A stretch of 64,000 nt of DNA from Citrobacter youngae (GTDB lineage: Bacteria; Pseudomonadota; Gammaproteobacteria; Enterobacterales; Enterobacteriaceae): NCBI RefSeq assembly GCF_003818115.1, contig NZ_RPOI01000016.1, positions 248,001 through 312,000 of the forward strand, read 5' to 3'. Made by a program: the position numbers and the translations under genes. Position 1 is the stretch's first letter. Every line of letters starts with the position of its first letter. Positions 11,332-24,548 of this stretch are shown piece after piece. The notes beneath the pieces were generated by a model. The model was not told where the DNA came from. It searched no databases and saw only the letters and a list, made by a program, of their open reading frames with translations.

Positions 11332-12319
11332 CTTCTATAGTTCGTTCGAAGGGATGCATCGAGGTGATAGGGAAGATATTAAAAATCGCTTGCGCGTTTA
11401 TCTTCCCTTTATTAAGCCCTTCTCAGTAACATCAAGAGATCCTGTGCTGTTGGATCTTGGATGCGGTAGAGGCGAATGGTTGGAACTTGTCACTGACGTG
11501 GGGTTTACTGCCAAAGGGGCTGATTTAGATGAGGGCATGCTGTCATACTGTACTGACCTTGGCCTTGATGTTGTTCAAGATGATGCAATTAGCTTTCTAA
11601 AGCAATTTCAGGATAATTCTGTCGATGTTGTCTCCTCGTTCCATGTTGTAGAACATATCGGGTTTGATAATGTTAAATTACTTATCCACGAGTCACTACG
11701 CGTACTTAAGCCTGGTGGGATTCTTATTCTGGAAACACCAAACCCTGAGAATATTGTAGTTGCATCAAGTAGTTTTTATTTAGACCCAACTCATATACAG
11801 CCAATTCCAAACCAGCTATTGTCATTTTTAACTGAATATATAGGTTTTGCAAGAACAAAAGTATTAAGACTTCAGGAAAATAAAATACTGTACAGCAAAG
11901 AAAATATTGAGCTAATCGATGTCATTGCAGGTGTAAGTCCCGATTATAGTGTCGTTGCACAAAAGAAATCTGATGATTCTGTAATGGCTTATTTTGATGA
12001 GGCATTTAATTTAGAATATGGGTTGTCATTTAATGCTCTTGCCAATAAATTTGACTCAGGTTTAAATAATAAATTCCATAAGCTCTCAATCGAAATTGAT
12101 GCGCTCAAACGAGAACTTAATTTAATTTCAGAAGCATGCAGTATACTTAGAGAAACAAACTCTGAATTGCAATCTCAGATTGTGAGACAAGTTTCAGAAA
12201 TTACAAGACAAAATTTAGAAATTTCCAGGCAAGGCTCTGAAATTAATGAGATTAGACATTTAATAAGTAGAAGTATTTTTAATAGGATTAAGTCAAAAAT
12301 AAGGTCGATTAGGCGTTAG
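11321..12319 (+). CDS. Chain-terminating methyltransferase candidate with heptad coiled coil
   Basis: Class I SAM-dependent methyltransferase, 332 residues. The SAM motif LDLGCGRGEW is at 44-53, with SFHVVEHIG at 106-113 and LKPGGILILETP at 129-140. Residues about 252-315 form a predicted coiled coil containing three successive seven-residue units of the type xSEIxRQ, followed by a basic tail (about 316-332). By analogy with WbdD of E. coli O8/O9a, whose coiled coil sets chain length, it probably caps the polymer and may measure it; no kinase domain is present. The frame stays open beyond its TAG stop into the next small ORF, so the gene may be cut short. The substrate is inferred. Confidence 0.8.
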   Translation: MKDSFYSSFEGMHRGDREDIKNRLRVYLPFIKPFSVTSRDPVLLDLGCGRGEWLELVTDVGFTAKGADLDEGMLSYCTDLGLDVVQDDAISFLKQFQDNSVDVVSSFHVVEHIGFDNVKLLIHESLRVLKPGGILILETPNPENIVVASSSFYLDPTHIQPIPNQLLSFLTEYIGFARTKVLRLQENKILYSKENIELIDVIAGVSPDYSVVAQKKSDDSVMAYFDEAFNLEYGLSFNALANKFDSGLNNKFHKLSIEIDALKRELNLISEACSILRETNSELQSQIVRQVSEITRQNLEISRQGSEINEIRHLISRSIFNRIKSKIRSIRR

Positions 12320-12346
12320 AAATACTTCAAAATCAGGTGCGGATCA

Positions 12347-12619
12347 ATGAAAATAATTTTGTCAAGAATCATTATGCGATTATTTAGAATTATTAACTCG
12401 AATGAAAGGTTAAGGGAACGAATCATTAGGCTTTTGTTAAAATCGAATTTATATGATTCGCTGAAGAGAATTCATGCCAAAATTAGTAAGTCAGTCTATG
12501 TTCATAAAACCCCTGAGTCTCAACCTTCATTAGCCATGAGGAAAAATGTTGTAATTGAATATAACTTGTCTGAGCAAACACAGCGGATGTTCGAAATTTT
12601 AAAAAATAATAAAGAGTAG
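12347..12619 (+). CDS. Small basic amphipathic protein, possibly the detached C-terminus of the methyltransferase
   Basis: Unrecognised 90-residue ORF. The first 48 residues are rich in Arg/Lys and Ile/Leu and could form an amphipathic membrane-binding helix; the end reads NLSEQTQRMFEILKNN. It lies in the same frame as the preceding methyltransferase, separated only by TAG at 12317-12319 and nine sense codons, so one stop codon separates it from being the C-terminal part of that protein. It could be an independent small protein started at the ATG, although the ribosome site is weak. In WbdD-type systems a C-terminal region tethers the polymerase to the membrane; that role is inference here. 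Confidence 0.55.
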   Translation: MKIILSRIIMRLFRIINSNERLRERIIRLLLKSNLYDSLKRIHAKISKSVYVHKTPESQPSLAMRKNVVIEYNLSEQTQRMFEILKNNKE

Positions 12620-12625
12620 TGATAT

Positions 12626-17401
<4,776 letters not shown>

Positions 17402-17402
<1 letters not shown>

Positions 17403-18298
17403 TGTTCGGCGCCGGCAAACATGCCCTGGTAACAGGGATTAATGGTTTTACCGGCCGCTATGTGGCAGCGGAGTTATCCGCTGCCGGATATCGGGTATTC
17501 GGTATTGGTGCAATGCCTTTTGATGGGCCTGATTATTATCAGGTTGATCTAATGGATACTGCGAAGTTGCAGGATATTGTGGAGCGCATACAACCAAACG
17601 TTGTTGTCCATTTGGCCGCTATCGCATATGTCGGGCATGGTGATGCAGATGCTTTCTACAATGTTAATTTACTTGGTACGCGTAATTTGTTGCAGGCTTT
17701 GAGTACCTGCAGCACCATCCTGGATGGTGTGCTTCTCGCCAGTAGTGCAAACATTTATGGAAATGGTACCGCAGGGCAACTGAATGAATCTGCGACAGCA
17801 AATCCAGCGAACGATTATGCCGTCAGCAAGTTAGCCATGGAATATATGTCTCGATTGTGGATGGATAAACTACCCGTATTCATTACGAGACCATTTAACT
17901 ATACAGGTGTTGGTCAGGCGGAAAACTTCCTTCTGCCAAAGATAGTTAAACACTTTAAATCAAAATCACCGACGATCGAGTTAGGAAATATTGATGTTTG
18001 GCGTGATTTTACAGATGTTCGTGCATTAAGCCATGCTTATGTCAAGTTATTACAGGCGAAACCAGTTGGTGAAGTTATTAACATCTGCTCTGGCCGCACA
18101 TATTCACTGAGAAAAGTTATTGAACTTTGTGAAAAAATAACCGGACACCATCTGACCATCCAGATTAATCCAGAATTTGTCCGGGCAAATGAAGTTAAGA
18201 CACTTAGTGGGGATCCATCTAAATTACAATCATTTATTCCAGATTGGAATGTCCCACCACTCGAAGATACTCTGCGCTGGATGTTGGAAAACGAGTAA
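17402..18298 (+). CDS. rmd: Rmd, GDP-6-deoxy-D-mannose reductase (makes GDP-D-rhamnose)
   Basis: Extended SDR reductase of 298 residues with GINGFTGRYVA near the N-terminus, ASSANIYG and YAVSK (YxxxK) in the centre. Length and sequence look like Rmd of Pseudomonas aeruginosa A-band synthesis rather than the about 320-residue GDP-fucose synthase Fcl. It is expected to reduce the Gmd product to GDP-D-rhamnose. The related Tld enzyme makes GDP-6-deoxy-D-talose, and sequence reading alone cannot fully exclude that. It overlaps gmd and shares one base with the next gene, so the three are translated together. Confidence 0.83.
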
Positions 18299-19434
18299 TG
18301 AAAGTCATATTTGGAACTGATGCAATAAAATACCCATTAACAGGTATCGGTCGCTATGCATTTGAGTTGGCTAAATGTTTATCTGATGATCCAGAAATAT
18401 CCGAATTACTTTTTTTAAATGGGCATCGACTTACTCAGCAAATGCCCGTGGCTAAAGAAAATAGCTCTTCAACAGAGGGGCTTAAAAGTTTAATAAAAAA
18501 GAGTCGACTGGCTTCGGAAGTATATAGGCTCACAGCTCCGTGGTTGAAGACTAATGTCTTGAGAAATCATAAGGATACGATTTATCATGGGCCGAATTTT
18601 TATCTGCCACCGAAGGTAGAGCGCTGTGTTGTCACGTTTCATGATCTTTCTGTTTTTACTTTACCGCAATGCCATCCTCCTGAGAGAGTTAGGTATATGC
18701 GTAAAGAGCTTTTACAAACGGTAAAGCGTGCATCAGTATTTATTACAGACTCTGATTTTACCAGATTGGAACTGATTAATTATTTTAATATTTCTGAAAG
18801 TAGGGTGTTTACTGCAAAGTTAGCATGTAGTGGTGAATTTAAGCCCCGCCGTGAAGAAGATATAACTCCTGTTCTCGGAAAATACGAACTTACCTTTAAA
18901 AAATATTCCCTATTTACTGGCTCGATTGAACCGAGAAAGAATATTGCGACATTGCTTGATGCTTACGAGCGTCTGCCACTCTTACTGAGAAAGCAAACCC
19001 CACTCGTAATTAGCGGGTTCAAAGGGTGGAATAGTGATACTTTGCATCGTCGATTTGAGCAAGGTGAACGAGAAGGCTGGTTACGTTATTTAGGATTTAC
19101 GCCTTCAAGCGATTTGCCAGCACTGTATGCCGGCGCGGTTAGCTTCTTATTTCCATCAATTTATGAAGGGTTTGGGCTACCTGTATTAGAGGCGATGGCT
19201 TCTGGTACTCCTGTTGTATGTTCAAATAGCTCTTCACTTCCTGAAGTTGCGGGTAGCAGTGCGTTAATGTGTGATGCCATGGATGTTGAGACGCTAACGT
19301 CTTTAATTATGAAGAGTCTTACGGATACGGAATGGCAGGGTAGTGCCACTAACAGTGGGCTATCACATGTTAGCCAATTTTCATGGAAACGATGCGCAAC
19401 TGAAACGGTTGCTGCATATAAACAGGTGAAGTAA
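18298..19434 (+). CDS. GT4 glycosyltransferase, WbdB/WbpY-like
   Basis: Glycosyltransferase of 378 residues. The start is the ATG overlapping the rmd stop (TAATG); a longer in-frame version from 18244 would lie inside rmd. The N-terminus reads MKVIFGTDAIKYPLTGIGRY, the second-lobe motif SIEPRKNI and the EX7E motif EGFGLPVLE near residue 291 are present. Position and sequence style fit WbdB/WbpY, enzymes that add early adaptor or primer residues before the polymerase acts in O8/O9a or A-band systems. Linkage and donor cannot be read from the sequence. Confidence 0.82.
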   Translation: MKVIFGTDAIKYPLTGIGRYAFELAKCLSDDPEISELLFLNGHRLTQQMPVAKENSSSTEGLKSLIKKSRLASEVYRLTAPWLKTNVLRNHKDTIYHGPNFYLPPKVERCVVTFHDLSVFTLPQCHPPERVRYMRKELLQTVKRASVFITDSDFTRLELINYFNISESRVFTAKLACSGEFKPRREEDITPVLGKYELTFKKYSLFTGSIEPRKNIATLLDAYERLPLLLRKQTPLVISGFKGWNSDTLHRRFEQGEREGWLRYLGFTPSSDLPALYAGAVSFLFPSIYEGFGLPVLEAMASGTPVVCSNSSSLPEVAGSSALMCDAMDVETLTSLIMKSLTDTEWQGSATNSGLSHVSQFSWKRCATETVAAYKQVK

Positions 19435-19439
19435 GACTA

Positions 19440-20561
19440 ATGTTGAAAGTATTGCACTTTTATAAAACATACTATCCAGATACTTTTGGTGGCATCGAGC
19501 AAGTTATCTACCAGCTAAGTGAGTCTGGGGCTGAATATGATGTTGAATCAACCGTACTTTCTCTAAGTAAACGCGGGGATATTGATAATCAAAAAATTGG
19601 TAAGCAGCGTGTCTTCTACGCAAAAACTAATTTTGAAATAGCCTCAACACCATTCTCTCTATCTTGCATTAAAAAATTTAAAGAATTAGCAAAGCAAGCA
19701 GATATTATTCATTACCATTATCCATTTCCTTTTATGGATATACTTCATTTTTTGTGTCGAATAAAAAAACCAACAGTTGTTAGCTATCATTCTGATATTG
19801 TAAAACAAAAGTTTATTTCTCGGTTATATTCACCACTAATGAATCGCTTTCTGAGCTCAGTTGATTGCATTGTTGCTGCCTCTCCAAATTATGCAAAGAC
19901 TAGTACTGTATTACAGAAATTCGAATCTAAAGTAAAGGTCATCCCTTATGGATTAGATGAAAATTCTTATCCTAATGTCAGTGATGACAGAATCAATTAT
20001 TGGCGTAAGAAATTCGGAGATAAATTCTTTCTATTTATTGGCGCGTTTCGCTACTATAAAGGGTTACATACCTTATTAGATGCTGTGCATTCTACAACCT
20101 TACCAGTTGTTATTGTTGGTGGCGGTGGTATTGAACAAGAGTTAAAGTTAAAAGCTAAAGAGCTTAACTTATCAAATATTCACTTTGTTGGCGTATTAAA
20201 TGACGAAGACAAAACTGCATTGCTACAACTTTGCTATTCGGTTGTTTTTCCATCTCATTTACGTTCAGAAGCATTTGGTATCACTTTGCTCGAGGGTGCA
20301 ATGCATGGGAAACCTTTAATTTCTTGTGAAATAGGCACTGGCACAACTTACATCAATATACATGGTGAGACCGGATTAGTTATTCCACCTGATGATTCAT
20401 GTTCTCTCAGAGAAGCCATGGAGATGTTATATTATGATCAACAACTGGCAAATAATTGTGGGTTAAAGGCATATTCACGGTTCAATGACATATTCACTTC
20501 CGAAAAAATGTCGCATAATTATGCAGACCTATATAAGTCGCTGATTGTTAAGGTAAAATAA
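19440..20561 (+). CDS. GT4 glycosyltransferase, WbdC/WbpZ-like initiating transferase
   Basis: Glycosyltransferase of 373 residues opening MLKVLHFYKTYYPDTFGGIE, the hallmark start of WbdC/WbpZ proteins. The C-terminal EX7E motif is EAFGITLLE near residue 278, after SHLRS. WbdC/WbpZ add the first hexose to undecaprenyl-PP-GlcNAc made by WecA, and this is its likely role. It is the last intact gene of the O-antigen operon, five bases behind the previous gene. A 40-base AT-rich gap leads to the broken membrane gene that follows. Confidence 0.82.
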   Translation: MLKVLHFYKTYYPDTFGGIEQVIYQLSESGAEYDVESTVLSLSKRGDIDNQKIGKQRVFYAKTNFEIASTPFSLSCIKKFKELAKQADIIHYHYPFPFMDILHFLCRIKKPTVVSYHSDIVKQKFISRLYSPLMNRFLSSVDCIVAASPNYAKTSTVLQKFESKVKVIPYGLDENSYPNVSDDRINYWRKKFGDKFFLFIGAFRYYKGLHTLLDAVHSTTLPVVIVGGGGIEQELKLKAKELNLSNIHFVGVLNDEDKTALLQLCYSVVFPSHLRSEAFGITLLEGAMHGKPLISCEIGTGTTYINIHGETGLVIPPDDSCSLREAMEMLYYDQQLANNCGLKAYSRFNDIFTSEKMSHNYADLYKSLIVKVK

Positions 20562-20601
20562 CGATTAACCATTAAATGGTTATGCTTGAATAGAGTTAAA
20601 A

Positions 20602-22553
20602 ATGTCAAGAAAAATTAATTATATAGTATTCTTTATTTTATCCCTTGCACTACTTGCAGTAAGTTTAATAAGTAAACCACAACGAAATGGCGATGGTCAT
20701 GAGTATTCACTTATAGCTAAATCATTTGTTAACCATTTTTCTCCTGATATAACTGCAAATGATGTAACAGATAGAATGAATGATGTTGGTAAATATAAGT
20801 CGTCAGATTATAGTTTGCCATATTTAGAAAATATAAAAAATGGTATTCTGGCTAATGAAAAAAATGCAGCTAATATAGGTATTTTTAAAAGCGATGATGG
20901 TTCTTATTATGGGTATCATTTTTGGTTTTACCCGCTTTTAACGGCGATCGCTGAGAAAATATTATCTATTTTTAATATAAATCCTCTTAAATCTTTTCAA
21001 TTAATTAATGCGATTTTTTTAGTGTTTGCATTATATCTAATGGCAATAAGAGACAAGAAGGATGGTATTGCGCAATTTTTGTTTTTGGCTGGTGGTGTGC
21101 TATTTTATTTGAAATGGAGCCATCCGGAGGTAATGATCTATACCTTCGTTTTTCTTGCGTTTTATAATTTGATTACTGACAGACCATTACGTGCTGTGGC
21201 CTTTATATCTTTTGCATCAATTCAAGTAGTATCGCTCTCTCTTTTATTCATTCTGATTCCTATATATATAGCAAGATTAGAAAAAATAACATTATAGCCA
21301 CTTCTTTTTATTTATTGAAGCGTTGGCAAGTATGGTTATATGGTGTTATTTCAATAAGTTCTATAATATTTTATTATGCAGAATTCGGAAAGTTTAGCCT
21401 AATTGGAAGCCAAGCTAGTAATATTTCAAATATCAACTTTCATCATTTCATATCTTACTATTTTGATCTGGACCAGGGACTTTGGGTTGGTGCGCCATGG
21501 GTGGTTTTGTTTATTTTGTTTTTGAAAAAAAAGAATGATCATAAGTTGTTGAATGATCTAATATTCTCATTGGCCTTTTCAATTTTGATTTGCATCCCGT
21601 TGATGGCTAATAATGCTATTAATTCAGGTCAGAGTATTTTTCAAAGATATGCTTTGTATTCAATCGCACCAATTGTAGCATGGTGTTGCGTCTATTCTTC
21701 AACTGTGCTTGATAGTATAAATAAAAAGACTATTTTGTTTCTCGCTGCGACTTTATACATCTTATTTTGTCGAGGGCATACGAATGAAATAAACACGATA
21801 GCTCATAAGCCATGGACTTCATACCTGTTGGAAAATTACCCTCATCTCTATGAACCAGAACCAGATATTTTCATTGTTAGAACTTTTCCCATGGATCAGT
21901 GGATGAGTGGGATGAAAGACTCCTATGCTTATAAAAATAGTAATGGTGTTGTTACAAAAATAATTTACCGTGAGACAGACAATAAGCTATTTAGTGATTC
22001 ATGTAATGGGGAGTATAAGGATTTAAAAACACATAAACCTATCGATCTCAGTACTTCTTCATTTCCAAGATATGGGTGGCGTTACATTACTGGGGAAATG
22101 TATTGTGACGGATTTATCCCCTATGATGGACTGAAATACTCTGCATCTAAACCCAACACAATTGATTTTAAAAAAGCTGGTTTTCCAAGTTTTGTTGCAG
22201 GTGTTGCAGGTATTGGTCAATATGAGGGATGGGGCCGCTGGAGTGAAGGAAATGATGTTAAATTCTTCCTGGACGTAGAGCTAAATAAGAGTGTGACCTT
22301 CTATGTAGAACTTACTACTTTTGGACCAAATATGGATAAGCCACTGCTAATGACAGTTAATAATGTTTCCAGAACTCTGCTTCCACAAGAAGGGAAAAAA
22401 AATCAATACGTTGCAAAATTTGAATTTCCTGAGGTAGTGAAAAACCCCGAGATCACTATTAAAGTACCTTCACCTGCATCACCTGCCCAACTAGGTCTGA
22501 GTAATGATACAAGGGAGATTGGTCTGGGATTAATAAAAATGCATTGGGAATGA
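20602..22553 (+). pseudogene. Frameshifted membrane transferase-like gene (probable GT-C type)
   Basis: Two adjacent frames together look like one protein of about 650 residues. The first (20602-21297) encodes 231 residues with an N-terminal membrane segment, the loop RNGDGHEY and further hydrophobic segments. It stops at TAG 21295-21297 just after a hydrophobic segment. The second frame is open without an ATG well before 21315 and continues to 22553 with more membrane segments and a soluble C-terminal domain containing GRWSEGNDV and FGPN motifs. The shift lies between the TA repeat 21261-21270 and the A-run 21281-21286. The topology suggests a polyprenyl-phosphate-sugar-dependent transferase acting at the periplasmic face; this is inference. 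Sequencing error or slippage is not excluded. Confidence 0.7.
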
Positions 22554-22577
22554 TTTATTGATAAAACAGTAAGTACT

Positions 22578-22612
22578 ATTTTGGTTATTTCATTTATTGA
22601 AATGACCAAAAT
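22578..22612 (+). terminator. Hairpin after the O-antigen operon
   Basis: Inverted repeat with 14-base arms (22578-22591 and 22599-22612), allowing one G-U pair, around a seven-base loop, 24 bases after the broken membrane gene. It is AT-rich and lacks a long T run, so termination strength is uncertain. Confidence 0.55.
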
Positions 22613-22803
22613 ATTTTCGTATTAGATGGTTGTTTATTTACTGGTGGGAATAAATGAGTCAAATACTTCACATCATTGCTATGATGTCTGATTTTGTCTT
22701 TGACCAACCGAGAATTTCATATGTCAGCGATGTATCAAGTAGAATATCTTTATTAGCTATCCCAAATTGTTTAGGATAAAGTAGTGTAAGGCCTAGTTAC
22801 TTT

Positions 22804-22977
22804 CTATGCTGAGCTTATCTCCTTTGGGCCTAATGCATGTGAACCTATTGTTTTAACTATAAATAGTGAGTCCCATGCAATGGAGTCGGTTGAAGGTAAT
22901 GTAAATAGAACCATTTTAGTTCCATGCATTTTTTGAGATCCTGGCCAAATTGGCCCTGGCCCAAATTCAGTGTAGTG
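22804..22977 (-). pseudogene. Possible C-terminal gene remnant next to the IS
   Basis: The 22613-22972 stretch contains no intact gene. On the minus strand a 57-codon open segment runs out of the IS edge and stops at 22804-22806. It includes EFGPGP near its start and a LFIVKTIGSHALGPKEI tail. The FGP motif and the tail weakly resemble the C-terminal domain of the plus-strand transferase-like gene nearby. It could be the end of a minus-strand gene once downstream of the SDR cut by the IS. This is a weak call based on motif resemblance only. Confidence 0.25.
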
Positions 22978-22982
22978 CTAAA

Positions 22983-23712
22983 TCAGAGATCTTCGTCTTT
23001 CCGGAGACTTCGGATGAATTCAGCCGGAGTCATGTCATTTAATGATGAATGCGTTCTCTCATGATTATATTCCCCGCGCCAGTTGTCGAGTTTGTCCTGC
23101 GCATCTTCCAGCGAGAGGAACCAGTAAATGTTCAGGCATTCATCCCGCAGACTGCCGTTAAATGATGCAATAAACGGGTTATCCTTTGGTTTTCCGGGGC
23201 GGGAGAAGTCCATTGTGACACCGTGCTCATACGCCCATTTATCCAGACATTTCGAAATAAACTCGCTGCCGTTATCTGTCTGAATACGTACCGGCAGGCG
23301 CTTGCTCAGCGCCCGGAAACGTCGTCCGTTAAACAGGTTATCCGACACGAAATCCATACTCCAGCACTGATCGACACCGGTCAGGACAGGACGTTGCTGA
23401 CGATGTGCTGCACTGACATGCCTGCGCGGGCGTTTTCTCCGCAAGTTCAGTCCTTCCAGACAATAGATCCTGTGTGTTTTCTTGTGGTTAAGCCGCAGCC
23501 TCCCCGTCGTAACTGAATATGAATACGCGGGCAACCGTAGCGGACCCGGGTTACCGCTATTTCCCTGATACGCAGGGTTATCGCCCGATCATCCCGCCGG
23601 CTCAGCCAGTGGTAAACGGTTCTGCTCTGCATCAGCAGCCCGCATCCCCGTCAGACACTGATACGGTAAGCCTCCTGCAGAAAATGCACCGCCTGACGCT
23701 TCTGAGCCGACC
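22983..23712 (-). pseudogene. IS3-family orfB (DDE transposase), multiply broken
   Basis: DDE integrase-type transposase remnant. Visible defects are an in-frame TGA at 23651-23653, a frameshift around 23490-23535 (segment ending LRRGGCG against LRLNHKKTHR), and an internal deletion joining FNGRRFRALS directly to KRLPVRIQTDNGSEF near 23310. The deletion removes about 30 residues between the first catalytic Asp (SMDF) and the QTDNGSEF region. The final Glu region (PFIASFNGSLRDEC) is present but has Ala where Glu is usual in NPFIESFNG. It cannot encode an active transposase. Confidence 0.8.
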
Positions 23713-23979
23713 TCAGAACTTTTGCTTCAGTACCTCCTGCAGCATCTCCTTGTCCAGACTCGGGTCAGCCACCAGTTTCTTCAGCCGCTGATTTTCATCC
23801 TCCAGTTGCCGCAGACGCCGCAGTTACGTTACGCCCAGACCGGCAAATTTCTTCTTCCAGTTGTAAAAAGCGGCCTCAGAAATGCCCATCTTTCGGCAGA
23901 CTTCCCCGACGTGGGTGCCGGTTTCGGCCTGTTTCAGCGCAAACGCGATCTGTTCTTCGGTATAACGGGTCTTTTTCAT
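23713..23979 (-). pseudogene. IS3-family orfA with nonsense codon
   Basis: Helix-turn-helix transposase subunit starting MKKTRYTEEQIAFALKQAE at 23979, with the HTH around VGEVCRKMGISEAAFYNWKK. The frame is stopped by TAA at 23824-23826, after which the same frame continues with a leucine-zipper-like segment (LRQLEDENQRLKKLV) up to TGA at 23713-23715. The full frame would encode 88 residues, normal for this group. Inactive as it stands unless the stop is bypassed. Confidence 0.82.
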
Positions 23980-24041
23980 GGCGATGTGCCTCTCTTTGAG
24001 ATGGAAGAAAGACCAGAGACTTCAGTTTAGCCTGGCACTGT

Positions 24042-24161
24042 TTACAGGGAGGAGATCAGTTCTCGGATATCGATATTGACAACTTCTTGTCCTTTATCAA
24101 GTAACTGTTTAGTTAAAACACTTCCTGTAAAACCGCTTCCGCCAGTGATTATATGACGCAT
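24042..24161 (-). pseudogene. N-terminal fragment of an NAD-dependent epimerase/dehydratase (SDR)
   Basis: A 39-codon frame starting MRHIITGGSGFTGSVLTKQL, with the Rossmann TGGSGFTGS nucleotide-binding motif and an Asp (NIDIRE) at the end of the second strand. It then runs into the IS element and stops at 24042-24044. The ATG overlaps the stop of the upstream small transporter gene (TAATG), so it was part of the same minus-strand operon. The rest of the gene is gone, so the enzyme is lost; its substrate is unknown. Confidence 0.78.
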
Positions 24162-24535
24162 TATGCACTCCTAGAGATAAATACAATTCCGACGCAAATA
24201 AGAGACAAGCCAATGAGTCTCATTGTATTTATGTCTTCTTTCAGGAAAAAATAGCCAATTGCAGCAGTGATAATAAAACCAACTGATGAAAGTGGATAAG
24301 CCAAGCTTACCTCTACTTTTCCCAGTACAGTCATCCATAAGCCAATACTTATCACATAGCACAACATACCAGCAATAAACCAAGGATTCAGGATTAATTG
24401 AATTGCAAATCCTAAATAGCCTGCAATAGCATCAGGAAGAGGTGCTAATGTGAGCATTGTTTTCCGCATTGCAACCTGTGCAAGGGCATTTAGAGATACG
24501 CTTGTTAACGCTAGTAATAGAACAATCAAACTCAT
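24161..24535 (-). CDS. Small SMR/EamA-like four-helix membrane protein
   Basis: Hydrophobic protein of 124 residues with four predicted membrane helices, resembling SMR/DMT superfamily proteins such as ArnE/ArnF, which flip undecaprenyl-phosphate-aminoarabinose. Motifs include ALAQVAMRK in helix 1 and AYPLSSVGFI in helix 3. It lies 13 bases after the HAD-UbiA gene and overlaps the SDR start. From this context it probably flips a polyprenyl-phosphate-linked sugar made by that enzyme. The substrate is inference, and a drug-export role is less likely. Confidence 0.72.
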   Translation of the reverse strand: MSLIVLLLALTSVSLNALAQVAMRKTMLTLAPLPDAIAGYLGFAIQLILNPWFIAGMLCYVISIGLWMTVLGKVEVSLAYPLSSVGFIITAAIGYFFLKEDINTMRLIGLSLICVGIVFISRSA

Positions 24536-24548
24536 TTTTCACCACGAC

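Larger units (their letters stand above)
22973..24040 (-). mobile_element. Decayed IS3-family insertion sequence
   Basis: Minus-strand IS3-family element with orfA then orfB, both broken. Ends are approximate: imperfect inverted ends share a GCTAAA core near 22977-22982 and on the complementary strand near 24026-24033. It is shorter than a typical 1.2-1.3 kb member because of an internal deletion in orfB. It sits right after codon 39 of an SDR gene on the same strand. No clear target duplication was seen. Confidence 0.8.
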
